NCBI RefSeq assembly: GCF_013116825.1
Contig: NZ_JABFNS010000039.1
Location: forward strand, 1 to 61,625
From: Myxococcus xanthus
GTDB taxonomy: Bacteria; Myxococcota; Myxococcia; Myxococcales; Myxococcaceae
DNA: 61,625 nt
Direction: 5' to 3'
This document shows, in pieces, positions 8,938 through 17,578 of this stretch. The translations under genes were made by a program, and so were the position numbers. The notes under the pieces are model-generated. The model saw nothing but the letters and a program-made list of their open reading frames with translations, was not told the DNA's origin and did no database searches. Numbering within the stretch: position 1 is the first letter of the stretch; each line of letters begins with the position of its first letter.

Positions 8938-9123
8938 GTGGAGCCGCCGCTGACTATTGCACAGCCGTCTTCCTCCAGAGGCTTTTCGCTTCAGCCTCCT
9001 GGCCGGGGCGAGTGTCCTGGGCCGGTGAGCGGGCGGACTTCGGGTCCACGTCCGGACAGCCCCCGGGCGGCGCGGCTGGCGTGGGACGCCCCCACCGGGG
9101 AGGTTGGGGATGGAGGTTCACGC
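8938..9123. promoter_or_regulatory. Divergent intergenic region
   Basis: These 186 bases lie between the divergent histidine kinase gene and the PLP-like gene, and must hold both promoters. I see no convincing -35/-10 pair or long inverted repeat. Confidence 0.3.
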
Positions 9124-9870
9124 ATGCGCGTCGTGTTTCCCTTGTCACGGCCCTGGCCGGGGGGGCCGGTGGTGCTCTGGGGTGGAGCGCTTCCGGCGGG
9201 CAGTCTGAAGTACCTGACGTTCTCCCATCACCTCCAGTCCGCGCCCGCGGAGACGAAGGGCCTGGTGGAGCTGTCCGGTGCGTCGTCGGCGCTGGCGCTG
9301 GATGCGCTGGGCCGCGAGCGTGGGCTGCCGGTGGTGGCCCTCACGGACACGATGGGCACCGCGTACCTGCGCGCCAACGGCTTCGGTGGGGAGGTGCGCA
9401 CCGTGCACGGCTTCACGCAGGCCTGGGAGCTGGCGCTGGACTACGAGCGCCAGGGCTGGTTCTGGCCCCGGCAGCTCGCCAATGGCGCGCTGGTGGAGAG
9501 CGTGGAGTCATGGACCACGCGCCTGCTCGACATCGTCCAGGACGTGTATCCCGCCGTGCGCTGCGTGGTGTGTGGCTTCGGCACGGGCGCCACCGTCGCG
9601 GGGCTGTACCGGCCCTTCTCCGCCGCGGGCTACGAGGTGGTGGGCTTGCAACCCGCGTCCGGCAGGACGATGCCCGGCTGGCGGCGCTGGGCGGAGCAGA
9701 GCCTGGGCTCCAAGGACCTCTTCTATCCGTACCGCGAGGATGTGCCCCTGGAGACGGCGGATGCGAAGGCGGTGGACGCGCTCGCCGCGCTGCTGGCCTG
9801 GGCGCGCTCGGAGCGGCGGCCAGAGGAGGTGCTCGTCATCTCCCACAACGCGAGGCCCCCATTCGAATGA
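9124..9870 (+). CDS. PLP fold-type II-like protein (cysteine synthase / ACC deaminase-like), short and divergent
   Basis: This 248-residue protein resembles the fold of cysteine synthase and its relatives. A Lys candidate sits early in a GSLKYLTF context (Lys29), where the PLP lysine usually lies. SGASSALALDALGRERG (51-67) resembles the substrate loop plus following helix. GFGTGATVAGL (151-161) looks like the phosphate-cup loop (usually GTGGT), followed by EVVGLQP, like the VVGVEP strand. It is 60-100 residues shorter than typical enzymes, and I cannot find the C-terminal serine-containing loop that contacts the pyridine nitrogen. It may be a reduced enzyme or a non-catalytic relative. The start at 9124 was chosen by homology-like length and because the upstream frame is low-quality. 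Confidence 0.55.
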   Translation: MRVVFPLSRPWPGGPVVLWGGALPAGSLKYLTFSHHLQSAPAETKGLVELSGASSALALDALGRERGLPVVALTDTMGTAYLRANGFGGEVRTVHGFTQAWELALDYERQGWFWPRQLANGALVESVESWTTRLLDIVQDVYPAVRCVVCGFGTGATVAGLYRPFSAAGYEVVGLQPASGRTMPGWRRWAEQSLGSKDLFYPYREDVPLETADAKAVDALAALLAWARSERRPEEVLVISHNARPPFE

Positions 9871-9879
9871 CGGGGGCCT
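9853..9879. terminator. Hairpin between convergent genes
   Basis: AGGCCCCC and GGGGGCCT form a perfect 8-bp stem with an 11-base loop. The hairpin includes the stop codon of the plus-strand gene (9868-9870) and ends 3 bases before the minus-strand stop at 9883. It is a likely bidirectional terminator. Confidence 0.55.
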
Positions 9880-9882
9880 TCG

Positions 9883-10662
9883 TCACGGCGTGGCGCTTCC
9901 GCGGCCCTGGCCACCGCGCTGACCGCCCGGGGGGCCACCCACGGGCCGGTCCTCGCGGCGCAGCGACTGGTACTGGGCGCGCTGGCCCTCGTCGAGGATG
10001 GCGTTCATCTCCTGGTCGGTCTGCTGGCTCTCGGTGCGCAGCGCCTGGCGCATGTCTCGCATCGTCTTCGTGCCGGCGCGGACCTCGTCCATGAGCGCCT
10101 GGCGCCTGGTGGACTCCGCCTCCAGCCGGCGCGTCAGCGTCTGCTCCTGGGTGTAGTTCAGCCGGGCGTCGGTGATGAACTTGCGCACGCGCTCCTGCTG
10201 CTGCGCCTGCTGTTGGATCTGCGCCTGCTGCCACTGCTGCTGCCGCTCGGCGCGCTGCTCATTGCGCATCTCGTTCTGGACGTTGCGCACCGCGTCCTTC
10301 AGGTAGTCGCGGCCGCCCTCGGAGTTCAGGGCTTCGCCGGCGACCATGCCGCGCACCTCGGCGCGCAGTTGCTCCACCTCCGCCGCGAGCGCCGCGGGCG
10401 GCGGCGAGGCCACCACCTTCCCATCCGCCGTCAACGTGGGGCGCCGCTCCACCTCCATCAGCCGCCGGGACAGGCTGATGGACGTGTCCTCCAGGGCTTT
10501 TATCCGGCGCTCCAGGTTGATGACGTCCGCGGCGACGCTGGTGGGCTGCTCGGGCGAAGGGGACGGGGGCGGAGCCTGCACCGTCTCACGTGGACTCCAG
10601 AGGGCCACCACGAGCGCCGTGGCGGCAAGGAAGAGGGCGGCGATGCTGGCGAGCTTGTTCAC
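9883..10662 (-). CDS. Membrane-anchored coiled-coil protein, Spy/CpxP-like
   Basis: This 259-residue protein has an N-terminal signal anchor (residues 5-24). A Pro-rich stretch and a heptad-patterned coiled coil (ERRIKALEDTSISLSRRLMEVERR) follow. A Gln-rich helix comes next, then helices resembling Spy/CpxP or zinc-resistance periplasmic chaperones (RRQALMDEVRAGTKTMRDMR...ILDEGQRAQYQSLRRE). The tail is Gly/Pro/Arg-rich. Spy-like proteins bind unfolded protein or metal in the periplasm. Assignment here rests on pattern only. It is convergent with the preceding gene. Confidence 0.55.
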   Translation of the reverse strand: MNKLASIAALFLAATALVVALWSPRETVQAPPPSPSPEQPTSVAADVINLERRIKALEDTSISLSRRLMEVERRPTLTADGKVVASPPPAALAAEVEQLRAEVRGMVAGEALNSEGGRDYLKDAVRNVQNEMRNEQRAERQQQWQQAQIQQQAQQQERVRKFITDARLNYTQEQTLTRRLEAESTRRQALMDEVRAGTKTMRDMRQALRTESQQTDQEMNAILDEGQRAQYQSLRREDRPVGGPPGGQRGGQGRGSATP

Positions 10663-10809
10663 GTCTCCTCCGACGGAAGCTGGAACGACTTATTCCATAT
10701 CAGGTGCTGTCCAGCCCCGTCCGCCCACCTGCCGGGAGGGAAATCGCTCCCGGCGCGGCTCCGATGGGCCGCCCGGATGCCCGCTTCCCGGCCGCCCCCG
10801 GCGCCGGGC

Positions 10810-13212
10810 CTACTCCGCGCGCAGGGACACCGACGGAGGGACACGGCTGGCCCGCAGCGCGGGCAGCCAGCAGGCGACCAGGGAGATGACCGACAGCGCC
10901 ACGGCCACGCCCAGGAAGATGTCCGGAGCGAAGGGCTCCACGCCATAGAGGGTCGCCGCCATGAGGCGGGTGCAGCCGAAGGCCGCGATGAGCCCCACGC
11001 CCACGCCCGCCGCGGTCAGCCGCAGGCCCTGGCCGAGCACCAGCCCCAGCACCTGCTGGGGCTGGGCCCCCAGCGCCATCCGGATGCCCAGCTCCCGCGT
11101 CCGTTGGCTCACTGAATACGCCAGCACGCCATAGACGCCGACCCCGGCCAGGAGGACGGCGAGCACGGCGAAGGCCGCCAGCAGCCGTGTCGTGGCCCTG
11201 GGGCGGAGCAGGATTTTCTCCACCCGCTCGGTGAAGGGCAGCAAGTCGTAGATGGGCTGCTCGGCGTCCACCGCCTTGACTTCCTCGCGCAGCGCCGCCA
11301 GCGCCGACGCAGACGGGCCGTGCGTGCGCACCAGCATCGTCATGGCCCGCAGGGGATATTGCGCGAAGGGCACGTAGCTCTCGGGTTTCGCGGGCTCCGT
11401 GAGCGTCTCGTGACGGACGTCCTCCACCACGCCGACGATTTCCCGGAAGGGCTGCTCTTCAGACCAGCCCAGCCGCACCCGCCGGCCCAGGGCCTCCCCG
11501 CCACCGAGGAACTTCCGGACGAAGGCCTCGTTGACGATGATGATGGGCGCGCTCTTCTCCGTGTCCTGGGGCCCGAAGTCGCGGCCCTGTCGCACGGCGA
11601 TGCGCATCGCGGAGAAGTAGCCGGGGGAGGCCACCCGGTACTCGGTGTAGTACCGCTCGCTGGGCGAGGCCGAGCCGCCTTCCAGGAAGAAGTCCCCGCC
11701 GGAGCCCGAGCCCCCCAGCGGCGCGTCGTTGATGAAGCCCACCGCCTCCACTCCGGGCCGCGCCATCAGCCGCTCCGCGATGCCGTCGAAGAAGGCCCGC
11801 TTGCGCGAGTCTTCCGCGTAGGTGTCGGGGGCGAGCGTCAGCCGCGCGGCGACGACACCCTCCGCATCGAAGCCCGGGTCCACCGCCTGGACGTTCTGCA
11901 GCGAGCGCACGATGAGGCCCGTGCCCACCATCAGCACCAGCGCGAGCGCGAGCTGCACCAGGACGAGCGCGCTGCGCAGCGGATGTCCGGCGCGCGCACC
12001 CACGGCGCTGCCGGATTGCCGCAGCAGGGGCAGCACGTTCATTCCCAGGGCATGCATCGCGGGCGCCATGCCGAACAGCAGGCCGGTGCCCACCGACAGC
12101 AGCGCGCTGAACCCCAGGACGGTGCCGTTGAGCTCCAGCGGCGCCACGCGCAGCAGGCTGGCTGGAAGCAGCGTGCGCACCAGCTCCAGGCCCCACAGCA
12201 TCAGCAAGACCCCCAGCACACCGCCGAAGAGGGACAGGAGCACGCTCTCCACCAGGGACTGCTGGAGCCGCCGCCCCTGGCTGGCGCCCAGCGCCGCGCG
12301 GATGGCGCCATCCCGCTGCCGGGACATCGTCCGCACCAACATGAGGTTGGCCACGTTGGCGCACGCGATGAGCAGCACGAAGCCCACCGCCGCCCACAGC
12401 ATCCACAGGGTGTCCCGTGAGTTGGCGGTGAGGTGGTCCTGCCAGCCCTTCATGCGCACGGTGTGCCGCGACTGCCCCGGCTCGGGCTCGCCAATGAGCT
12501 CCGCCACGCGCTCCAGGTCCGCCCGGGCCGCTTCCAGCGGGGTCCCCGGTGCCAGCCGCCCCAGCACCGACTGGTAGTGGTTGCCCTGCTGCTGCGGGTC
12601 CTGCCACTCGGGAACCCACACGTCCGTCTCCTCGGAGAACTCCGGGAAGGAGAAGTCCTCCGGCAGCACGCCCACCACCGAGTGGCTGCGGCCGTTGAGC
12701 ACCAGCGTCTGGCCCACCACGTCCGCGCCGCCCCCGAGCGCCCGTTGCCAGAAGCCGTGGCTCACCAGCACCGCGGAGGTGTCGCCCCCGGCCGGCGCGT
12801 CCTCTTCGCGGAAGTCACGCCCGTGCGCGGGGCGCACTCCCACCACGGAGAAGAAGTTGGGGGTGATTCGCACCGCCCGGACCCGCTCGGGCTCGCTGGC
12901 GCCCGTCCAGTTGAGGCTGGTGCGTCCGAAGCCCGCCAACTGGCTGAATCCCTTCGAATGCTCCCGCCAGCCGAGCAGCTCTGGCGGTGACACGGAGGCG
13001 TGCGTCACCGAGTCCTGCTCGCACCAGATGCGCACCAGCGAATCGGGTGACGGGAAGGGCAGGGGCCGCAGCAGCATGGCGTGGATGGCGCTGAACAGGA
13101 CGGCGTTCGCCCCGATGACCAGCGCCAGCGTGAGGCCCGCGGCCAGCGTGAAGCCGGGGGTTCGTGTCAGGGTGCGTATCGCGTAGCGGAGGTCCTGGCG
13201 GAGCGAATCCAT
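10810..13212 (-). CDS. ADOP/MacB-type ABC transporter permease
   Basis: The ATG at 13212 (MDSLRQDLRYAIRTLTRTPGFT) was chosen because this N-terminus is typical of the ADOP (acidobacterial duplicated orphan permease) family; codons for two further Met lie upstream. The 800-residue protein holds two MacB_PCD plus FtsX units. The first membrane helix is at about 22-45, followed by a periplasmic domain, a central group of helices (VLLSLFGGVLGVLLMLWGL; LVLVQLALALVLMVGTGL), a second periplasmic domain, and three C-terminal helices ending in SRVPPSVSLRAE. Such permeases move lipoproteins, peptides or drugs, or act in envelope stress. No ATPase gene is adjacent, as is usual for orphan members of this family. 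Confidence 0.88.
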   Translation of the reverse strand: MDSLRQDLRYAIRTLTRTPGFTLAAGLTLALVIGANAVLFSAIHAMLLRPLPFPSPDSLVRIWCEQDSVTHASVSPPELLGWREHSKGFSQLAGFGRTSLNWTGASEPERVRAVRITPNFFSVVGVRPAHGRDFREEDAPAGGDTSAVLVSHGFWQRALGGGADVVGQTLVLNGRSHSVVGVLPEDFSFPEFSEETDVWVPEWQDPQQQGNHYQSVLGRLAPGTPLEAARADLERVAELIGEPEPGQSRHTVRMKGWQDHLTANSRDTLWMLWAAVGFVLLIACANVANLMLVRTMSRQRDGAIRAALGASQGRRLQQSLVESVLLSLFGGVLGVLLMLWGLELVRTLLPASLLRVAPLELNGTVLGFSALLSVGTGLLFGMAPAMHALGMNVLPLLRQSGSAVGARAGHPLRSALVLVQLALALVLMVGTGLIVRSLQNVQAVDPGFDAEGVVAARLTLAPDTYAEDSRKRAFFDGIAERLMARPGVEAVGFINDAPLGGSGSGGDFFLEGGSASPSERYYTEYRVASPGYFSAMRIAVRQGRDFGPQDTEKSAPIIIVNEAFVRKFLGGGEALGRRVRLGWSEEQPFREIVGVVEDVRHETLTEPAKPESYVPFAQYPLRAMTMLVRTHGPSASALAALREEVKAVDAEQPIYDLLPFTERVEKILLRPRATTRLLAAFAVLAVLLAGVGVYGVLAYSVSQRTRELGIRMALGAQPQQVLGLVLGQGLRLTAAGVGVGLIAAFGCTRLMAATLYGVEPFAPDIFLGVAVALSVISLVACWLPALRASRVPPSVSLRAE

Positions 13213-13322
13213 GGCTGCGGCCATGAGCGAAGGACATGCCAACCGCCTCGCGGGCGCAACCCCTGGGCATGTGGAGGGGGCCTTCCCGGAGCGCGCCCTG
13301 GGAGTGCGCGGATGCGGGAAGG

Positions 13323-13354
13323 CCCGTCCCGGAAGCGGACAGGCCCGGGACGGG
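13323..13354. terminator. GC-rich hairpin
   Basis: CCCGTCCCGG and CCGGGACGGG form a perfect 10-bp stem around a 12-base loop. The hairpin lies just downstream of the minus-strand gene ending at 13374 and upstream of the ADOP permease. No T-run is seen; it is a likely terminator of the upstream gene. Confidence 0.5.
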
Positions 13355-13373
13355 AAGCCCGCTCACCGGCGCG

Positions 13374-14054
13374 TCAGTGGACGTCCCACCGGGCGGCGAT
13401 TTCCTCGCACGCCAGCCGGACGTCGTTCATCCGGCGCTGCTGGGCCTTGGGCGCCTGGAAGAGTCGGCCCGCGAAGACGTCGAACACGCCCACCAGCCGC
13501 GGGTCCACCGGGCCGCGCTGCTCCAGCCGCTCCTCGGCGTAACGCTGGAGCACCGTGGCGATGTATTGCCCGGAGCGCTCGTCCAGCGGCGTGTGCTTGG
13601 AGAAGTAGAGCTTCAGCAGCCCGGAGCGCATCATCCCCTGGGCATCCACGCTGCGCAGCAGCACGTCCGGGCGCACGCTGATGTCCACGCCCGCCAGCGC
13701 CAGCGGCGGCAGGTCCGCGTCCACGGGGCTGGCAATCGCGCGGGTGGCCAGGTCCCCCGCGGACACCAGGCAACGCTGGAGCGCCTCCGCGCACAGGGCC
13801 AGCCGGTGCGCGTCGTAGTCGGATTCCGGCTGGGCGTTGAGGAGCCGCCGCTGGTGGTAGCGGAGGATGACCTCATCCCGGCCTTCGCACAGGAACTCGA
13901 TGATGGCCTGGGCGGCGGCGGGGTAGCGCAGGTACTGCGGGTCCACCGGGTGCTTCTGGCCCTGGATGATGCGCTTTCGCAGTGACGGCGTCGCGGTGAG
14001 GTACTGGCCCAGCTTGTTGACGGAAACGCGCGGACTCTCACGGGTGACGGTCAT
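13374..14054 (-). CDS. Uncharacterised conserved-looking protein
   Basis: The 226-residue soluble protein begins at an ATG preceded by AAGGAAGG at good spacing. I do not recognise a named family. Notable segments are SVNKLGQYLTATPSLRKRII (11-30), VDISVRPDVLLR (about 122-133) followed about 11 residues later by GLLKLYFSK, and FDVFAGRLFQAPKAQQRRMND near the C-terminus. The RPD...LKLYF arrangement faintly recalls the Asp and (D/E)xK strands of PD-(D/E)XK nuclease folds, but the acidic residue before Lys is absent. No membrane segment or signal peptide is seen. It stands between the hybrid kinase and the permease gene and appears independently transcribed. Confidence 0.7.
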   Translation of the reverse strand: MTVTRESPRVSVNKLGQYLTATPSLRKRIIQGQKHPVDPQYLRYPAAAQAIIEFLCEGRDEVILRYHQRRLLNAQPESDYDAHRLALCAEALQRCLVSAGDLATRAIASPVDADLPPLALAGVDISVRPDVLLRSVDAQGMMRSGLLKLYFSKHTPLDERSGQYIATVLQRYAEERLEQRGPVDPRLVGVFDVFAGRLFQAPKAQQRRMNDVRLACEEIAARWDVH

Positions 14055-14174
14055 GGTTCGGCCTTCCTTTCCGGCTTCGGGAATGAAGGCAGACTACCGG
14101 AAGGGTCTGACATTCCCGGGGCTGCCCGACGGGCCCGCCGCCCCATGGAAATCACACCCGTGGGGTAGGCCGTG

Positions 14175-17100
14175 TCAGGCCCGTCGTGGTGGGCCCCGGT
14201 TGGACATGGAGGCGATGACGGCCATCAGCTCCACCGGTTCGATGGGTTTGGGCACGTGGGTGGTGAAGCCCGCGAGCAGCGCGCGCGTCCGGTCCTCCAT
14301 GCGGGTGTAGGCCGTGAGGGCCACCGCGGGGATGCCGCCACCCTGTTCCTCGGGCAGGGCCCGGACGCGCGCGATGAAGCGGTACCCGTCCTCCTCGGGC
14401 ATCCCGACGTCGGAGACGAGCACGTCGAACGATGCCTCGCGGAGTCTGGCGAGCGCGTCCTCCGAGGAGCTGGCCGTGGTGACGATGCCGCCACACGTCT
14501 CGATGATGCTGCGAAGCAGCTCGCGCGTGTCCTCCTCGTCGTCCACCACGAGCACCCGCAGGCTCTCGAGCTTGGGCGGGCAGGGGATGTCCTGCTCCTG
14601 CAACGGGCCGCGGAGGGTGGGAGGCACCAGCACCTCCCGCCTCAGCGCCACGGCCTGCGGCAGGTTGACGATGAACGTGGCCCCCCGGCCTTCGCCCTCG
14701 CTGGTGGCCATCACGGTGCCGCCGTGCAGCTCCACCAGGTGCCGGACGATGGCCAGTCCCAGTCCGAGCCCACCGGCCTTGCGCGTGGTGCTGCCGTCGG
14801 CCTGTCGGAAGCGCTCGAACACGTGCGGCAGGAACTGCGGGGAGATGCCCTGGCCCGTGTCGGCCACCGTGACTTCCACCGAGGAGTTCCGCCGCTCCAC
14901 CAGTACCTGGACGCGGCCTCCCTTGGGGGTGAATTTCACGGCGTTGGACAGCAGGTTCCACACCACCTGCTGCAGGCGGCTCATGTCGCCCATGATGGTG
15001 CCGCCTGAGTCGAGCGCGGCCTGGACGCGGATGCCCTTCGCCTCGGCGGCGGGCCGCAGTGACTCGAGCACGGCCTCCACGACCTGGCTCACGTCGACGG
15101 ACGACACGTCCAGCTTCAGCTTGCCCGTCATGATGCGGCTCACGTCGAGCAGGTCCTCGACGAGCTGCCCCTGGGCGCGAGCATTGCGCTCCACGGTGGC
15201 CAGCGCCCGCTCCCGCTTCTCTGGCGGCAGCGTGCCGGTCCGCAGCATCTGCACCCAGCCGAGCACCGCGGTGAGCGGCGTGCGCAGCTCGTGGGAGAGG
15301 GTGGCGAGGAACTCGTCCTTGAGCCGGTTGGCCTCCTCCGCCTCCTCGCGCGCCACGCGCTCCCGGGCGAGCAGCCGCTCCCGCTCCGCTTCCAGCCGCT
15401 TCTGTGCGCGGATGTCGCGGCCGACGGTGGCGATGCCCATCTGCCGCTGGGTGTCGTGCTCCACCAGGGGGAAGGTGTGGTACTGCGCCGCGATGGGCTC
15501 GCTCGTCGGGAAGTGCCGGAAGCGGAACGCGCCCTCCCGCCGGCCGCCCTGGAGGATGGCGGCCGCGATGTGTTCGTCGACGTAGGTCTGGTCTTCGGCC
15601 AGGAAGAAGTCCCGCAGGCGGTACCGGGTGATGTCCTCATCGAGCCCCAGGCCCAGCAGGCGCCGCCCCGCATCGTTCACCCACACCGCCCGGCCGGATG
15701 GGTCCCCCACGCCGATGAAGTCGGGGGATTGCTCGACGATGGTGGCCAGCCGCTCGCGTTCCCGTTCAGCGCTCCGCTGCTCCGTCACGTCCTGCAGGGC
15801 GCCGACGACGCGGTCAGGCTTCCCCTGGGCGTCGAAGTGCGTCTTCACCATGGCCAGCAGGAAGCGCTGCACGCCATCCCAGCCTTGCACGCGGCACTCC
15901 AGGCGAATCGCCTCCTCGCCCGGACGCAGCGCCTGTTCGATGGTGCGCCGTGCGCGGTTCACGTCGTCGGGATGAATCCGGGCCGCGGCTTCCTTCAGCG
16001 TCGGAGACTTGCCGGGGGGGAGGCCCAGGTGCTGCAAGGCCCGCTCGTCCCACGACAGCACGCCGCGCTCATACTGCAATTCCACGACGCCCAGCTGACC
16101 GGCGGCCAGGGCCATCCGCAGGCGCTCCTCGCTGGCCCGGAGCGCGGCCTCCGCCTGGGCCCGCCGGGCCACCTCCGCTTCGGCCTGGGCCCGGGCTTGC
16201 TTGGCGTGTGTGTAGGCCTCGCGCTCGGCGCGCTTCTCCTGCTCCACGGCCAGGTGGGTGGCCAGCTCGCGCGCCAGGTCCTCGAAGAACTGGCGATAGG
16301 TGTCGTCGAAGCGCAGCCGGGGGCTGATGCCCAGGACGACCACGCCCCGGAGGCTGTCCGTGCTGGTGCGCCGCAGGGGCAGCACCAGCGCCTTCTCCGT
16401 CGGCTCGGGCCAGGGGCCGAACTGGCGGGCTCCCAGGAGGGATGGCACCGACTCCAGGAGGACGGGGACGTTCGCCGCCACGGCCTGCTTCGTGGCCTCC
16501 GTGATTCGTCCCAGGTCCACCACGGCGTGCTGCGCCAGCCCCTCGAGCCCCGTGGACTCCGTCAGCTCCAGCCGCTGTTCGCCCTCGTCCCAGTGGTAGA
16601 TGAGGGCGAAGGGGATGTCCTTGGGGTTGTCCGCCAGGGCCCGGATGGCGTCCGTGGTGGCGCTCTCGGAAGGCCCGCTCACCCGGGGCGCCAGCGCGCG
16701 AATCGTGGCCAGCCGGCGCTCGCTGAGCACGACGTCGGTGACCTCGAAGACGACCTGGAGGATGCCCGCGATGGTGCCCGCGTCGTCCCGCAGGGGACTG
16801 AAGTCGAAGGTGAAGTAGGCCTCTTCATTGAACCCGTACCGGGTGAGCATGAAGAAGGTCTTCGCCACCTGCGTTACTTCACCCGTCGCCAGGAGCTTGC
16901 GCATCCAGGGCGAGATGACGGGATAGGTGTCCGGCCAGCACTCGCGGTAGGTGGCGCCCAGGTAACGGGGATGGCGCGGGCCCATGATGACCGCGTAGCC
17001 GTCGTTGTAGACCTGGATGAGCTCGTGTCCCCAGAAGATGATGGCCGGGGCCGGCATCTCCAGAATCATGGCGACGAAGGCCTTCAGCGGGCGGGGCCAC

Positions 17101-17207
17101 GCTTCGTAGGGGCCAAGTTGGGTGCGGCTCCAATCGTGTGAGCGCAGCAGTTCGCCCAGTTCGCCACCAGGGACAGGGAGTTCAGTCTGGGAAGTGAGTT
17201 GTTTCAC
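14175..17207 (-). CDS. Hybrid sensor histidine kinase with PAS and GAF domains
   Basis: This 1010-residue soluble hybrid kinase starts at a GTG. Domains in order are a PAS-like domain (about 40-160), a GAF-like domain (about 170-320), a short coiled coil (325-360), PAS (about 362-478), PAS with PAC (about 485-602), HisKA with SHELRTPL (His639), HATPase (about 740-850; NLLSNAVKF, DTGQGIS, GGLGLGLAI), and a C-terminal receiver (about 884-1000) with EE, Asp933 (VSDVGMPEEDG) and Lys987. All phosphotransfer residues are present. No output domain or histidine phosphotransferase gene is adjacent, so it probably feeds a distant regulator. The sensing is cytoplasmic, as no membrane helix is seen. Confidence 0.92.
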   Translation of the reverse strand: MKQLTSQTELPVPGGELGELLRSHDWSRTQLGPYEAWPRPLKAFVAMILEMPAPAIIFWGHELIQVYNDGYAVIMGPRHPRYLGATYRECWPDTYPVISPWMRKLLATGEVTQVAKTFFMLTRYGFNEEAYFTFDFSPLRDDAGTIAGILQVVFEVTDVVLSERRLATIRALAPRVSGPSESATTDAIRALADNPKDIPFALIYHWDEGEQRLELTESTGLEGLAQHAVVDLGRITEATKQAVAANVPVLLESVPSLLGARQFGPWPEPTEKALVLPLRRTSTDSLRGVVVLGISPRLRFDDTYRQFFEDLARELATHLAVEQEKRAEREAYTHAKQARAQAEAEVARRAQAEAALRASEERLRMALAAGQLGVVELQYERGVLSWDERALQHLGLPPGKSPTLKEAAARIHPDDVNRARRTIEQALRPGEEAIRLECRVQGWDGVQRFLLAMVKTHFDAQGKPDRVVGALQDVTEQRSAERERERLATIVEQSPDFIGVGDPSGRAVWVNDAGRRLLGLGLDEDITRYRLRDFFLAEDQTYVDEHIAAAILQGGRREGAFRFRHFPTSEPIAAQYHTFPLVEHDTQRQMGIATVGRDIRAQKRLEAERERLLARERVAREEAEEANRLKDEFLATLSHELRTPLTAVLGWVQMLRTGTLPPEKRERALATVERNARAQGQLVEDLLDVSRIMTGKLKLDVSSVDVSQVVEAVLESLRPAAEAKGIRVQAALDSGGTIMGDMSRLQQVVWNLLSNAVKFTPKGGRVQVLVERRNSSVEVTVADTGQGISPQFLPHVFERFRQADGSTTRKAGGLGLGLAIVRHLVELHGGTVMATSEGEGRGATFIVNLPQAVALRREVLVPPTLRGPLQEQDIPCPPKLESLRVLVVDDEEDTRELLRSIIETCGGIVTTASSSEDALARLREASFDVLVSDVGMPEEDGYRFIARVRALPEEQGGGIPAVALTAYTRMEDRTRALLAGFTTHVPKPIEPVELMAVIASMSNRGPPRRA

Positions 17208-17578
17208 GCGGTCGGTGAGGTGCAGGGCGGGTGCGCAATCTTGCGTAATCTAACGATGCAGCCTGCCGCGTCCTGGCTGTATGCGTTCGGCCGGATCGCG
17301 GTGAAGCGGGGAGGCGAGCGCTCGAGTCGCGCCCAGCGTCGTGCCGTGAACAGCCCTCCGCCGTCCGGGCGCCACCCGCCCACGGGGAAAGTTGATGGCG
17401 GGTTCATGGCGCGGCGCGCTGTGTAAGCCCCTGACAGTCTCTGGCTGGACTTTGTACTTTTTATGCAGGGGCGCCATCCCTACGTTCGCGACAGGAGGCG
17501 CTCCCGACCACGGGGCGCTTTCGGTGACTCGCGTGGGCCGTGAAGGCCCGCGCCCCTGCAACGCACGGAGGCGGCGTC
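17208..17578. promoter_or_regulatory. Divergent intergenic region with candidate hpd promoter
   Basis: These 371 bases carry no gene and separate the hybrid kinase from hpd. A possible sigma-70 promoter for hpd is CTGACA at 17431-17436 and TACTTT at 17455-17460 with an 18-base spacer, in a locally AT-rich stretch. I see no operator-like palindrome. Confidence 0.3.

Noticed and set aside
8452-9123. Open frame upstream of the PLP-like gene
   Set aside because: This part is antisense to the histidine kinase and Arg-rich. The real start is taken at 9124.
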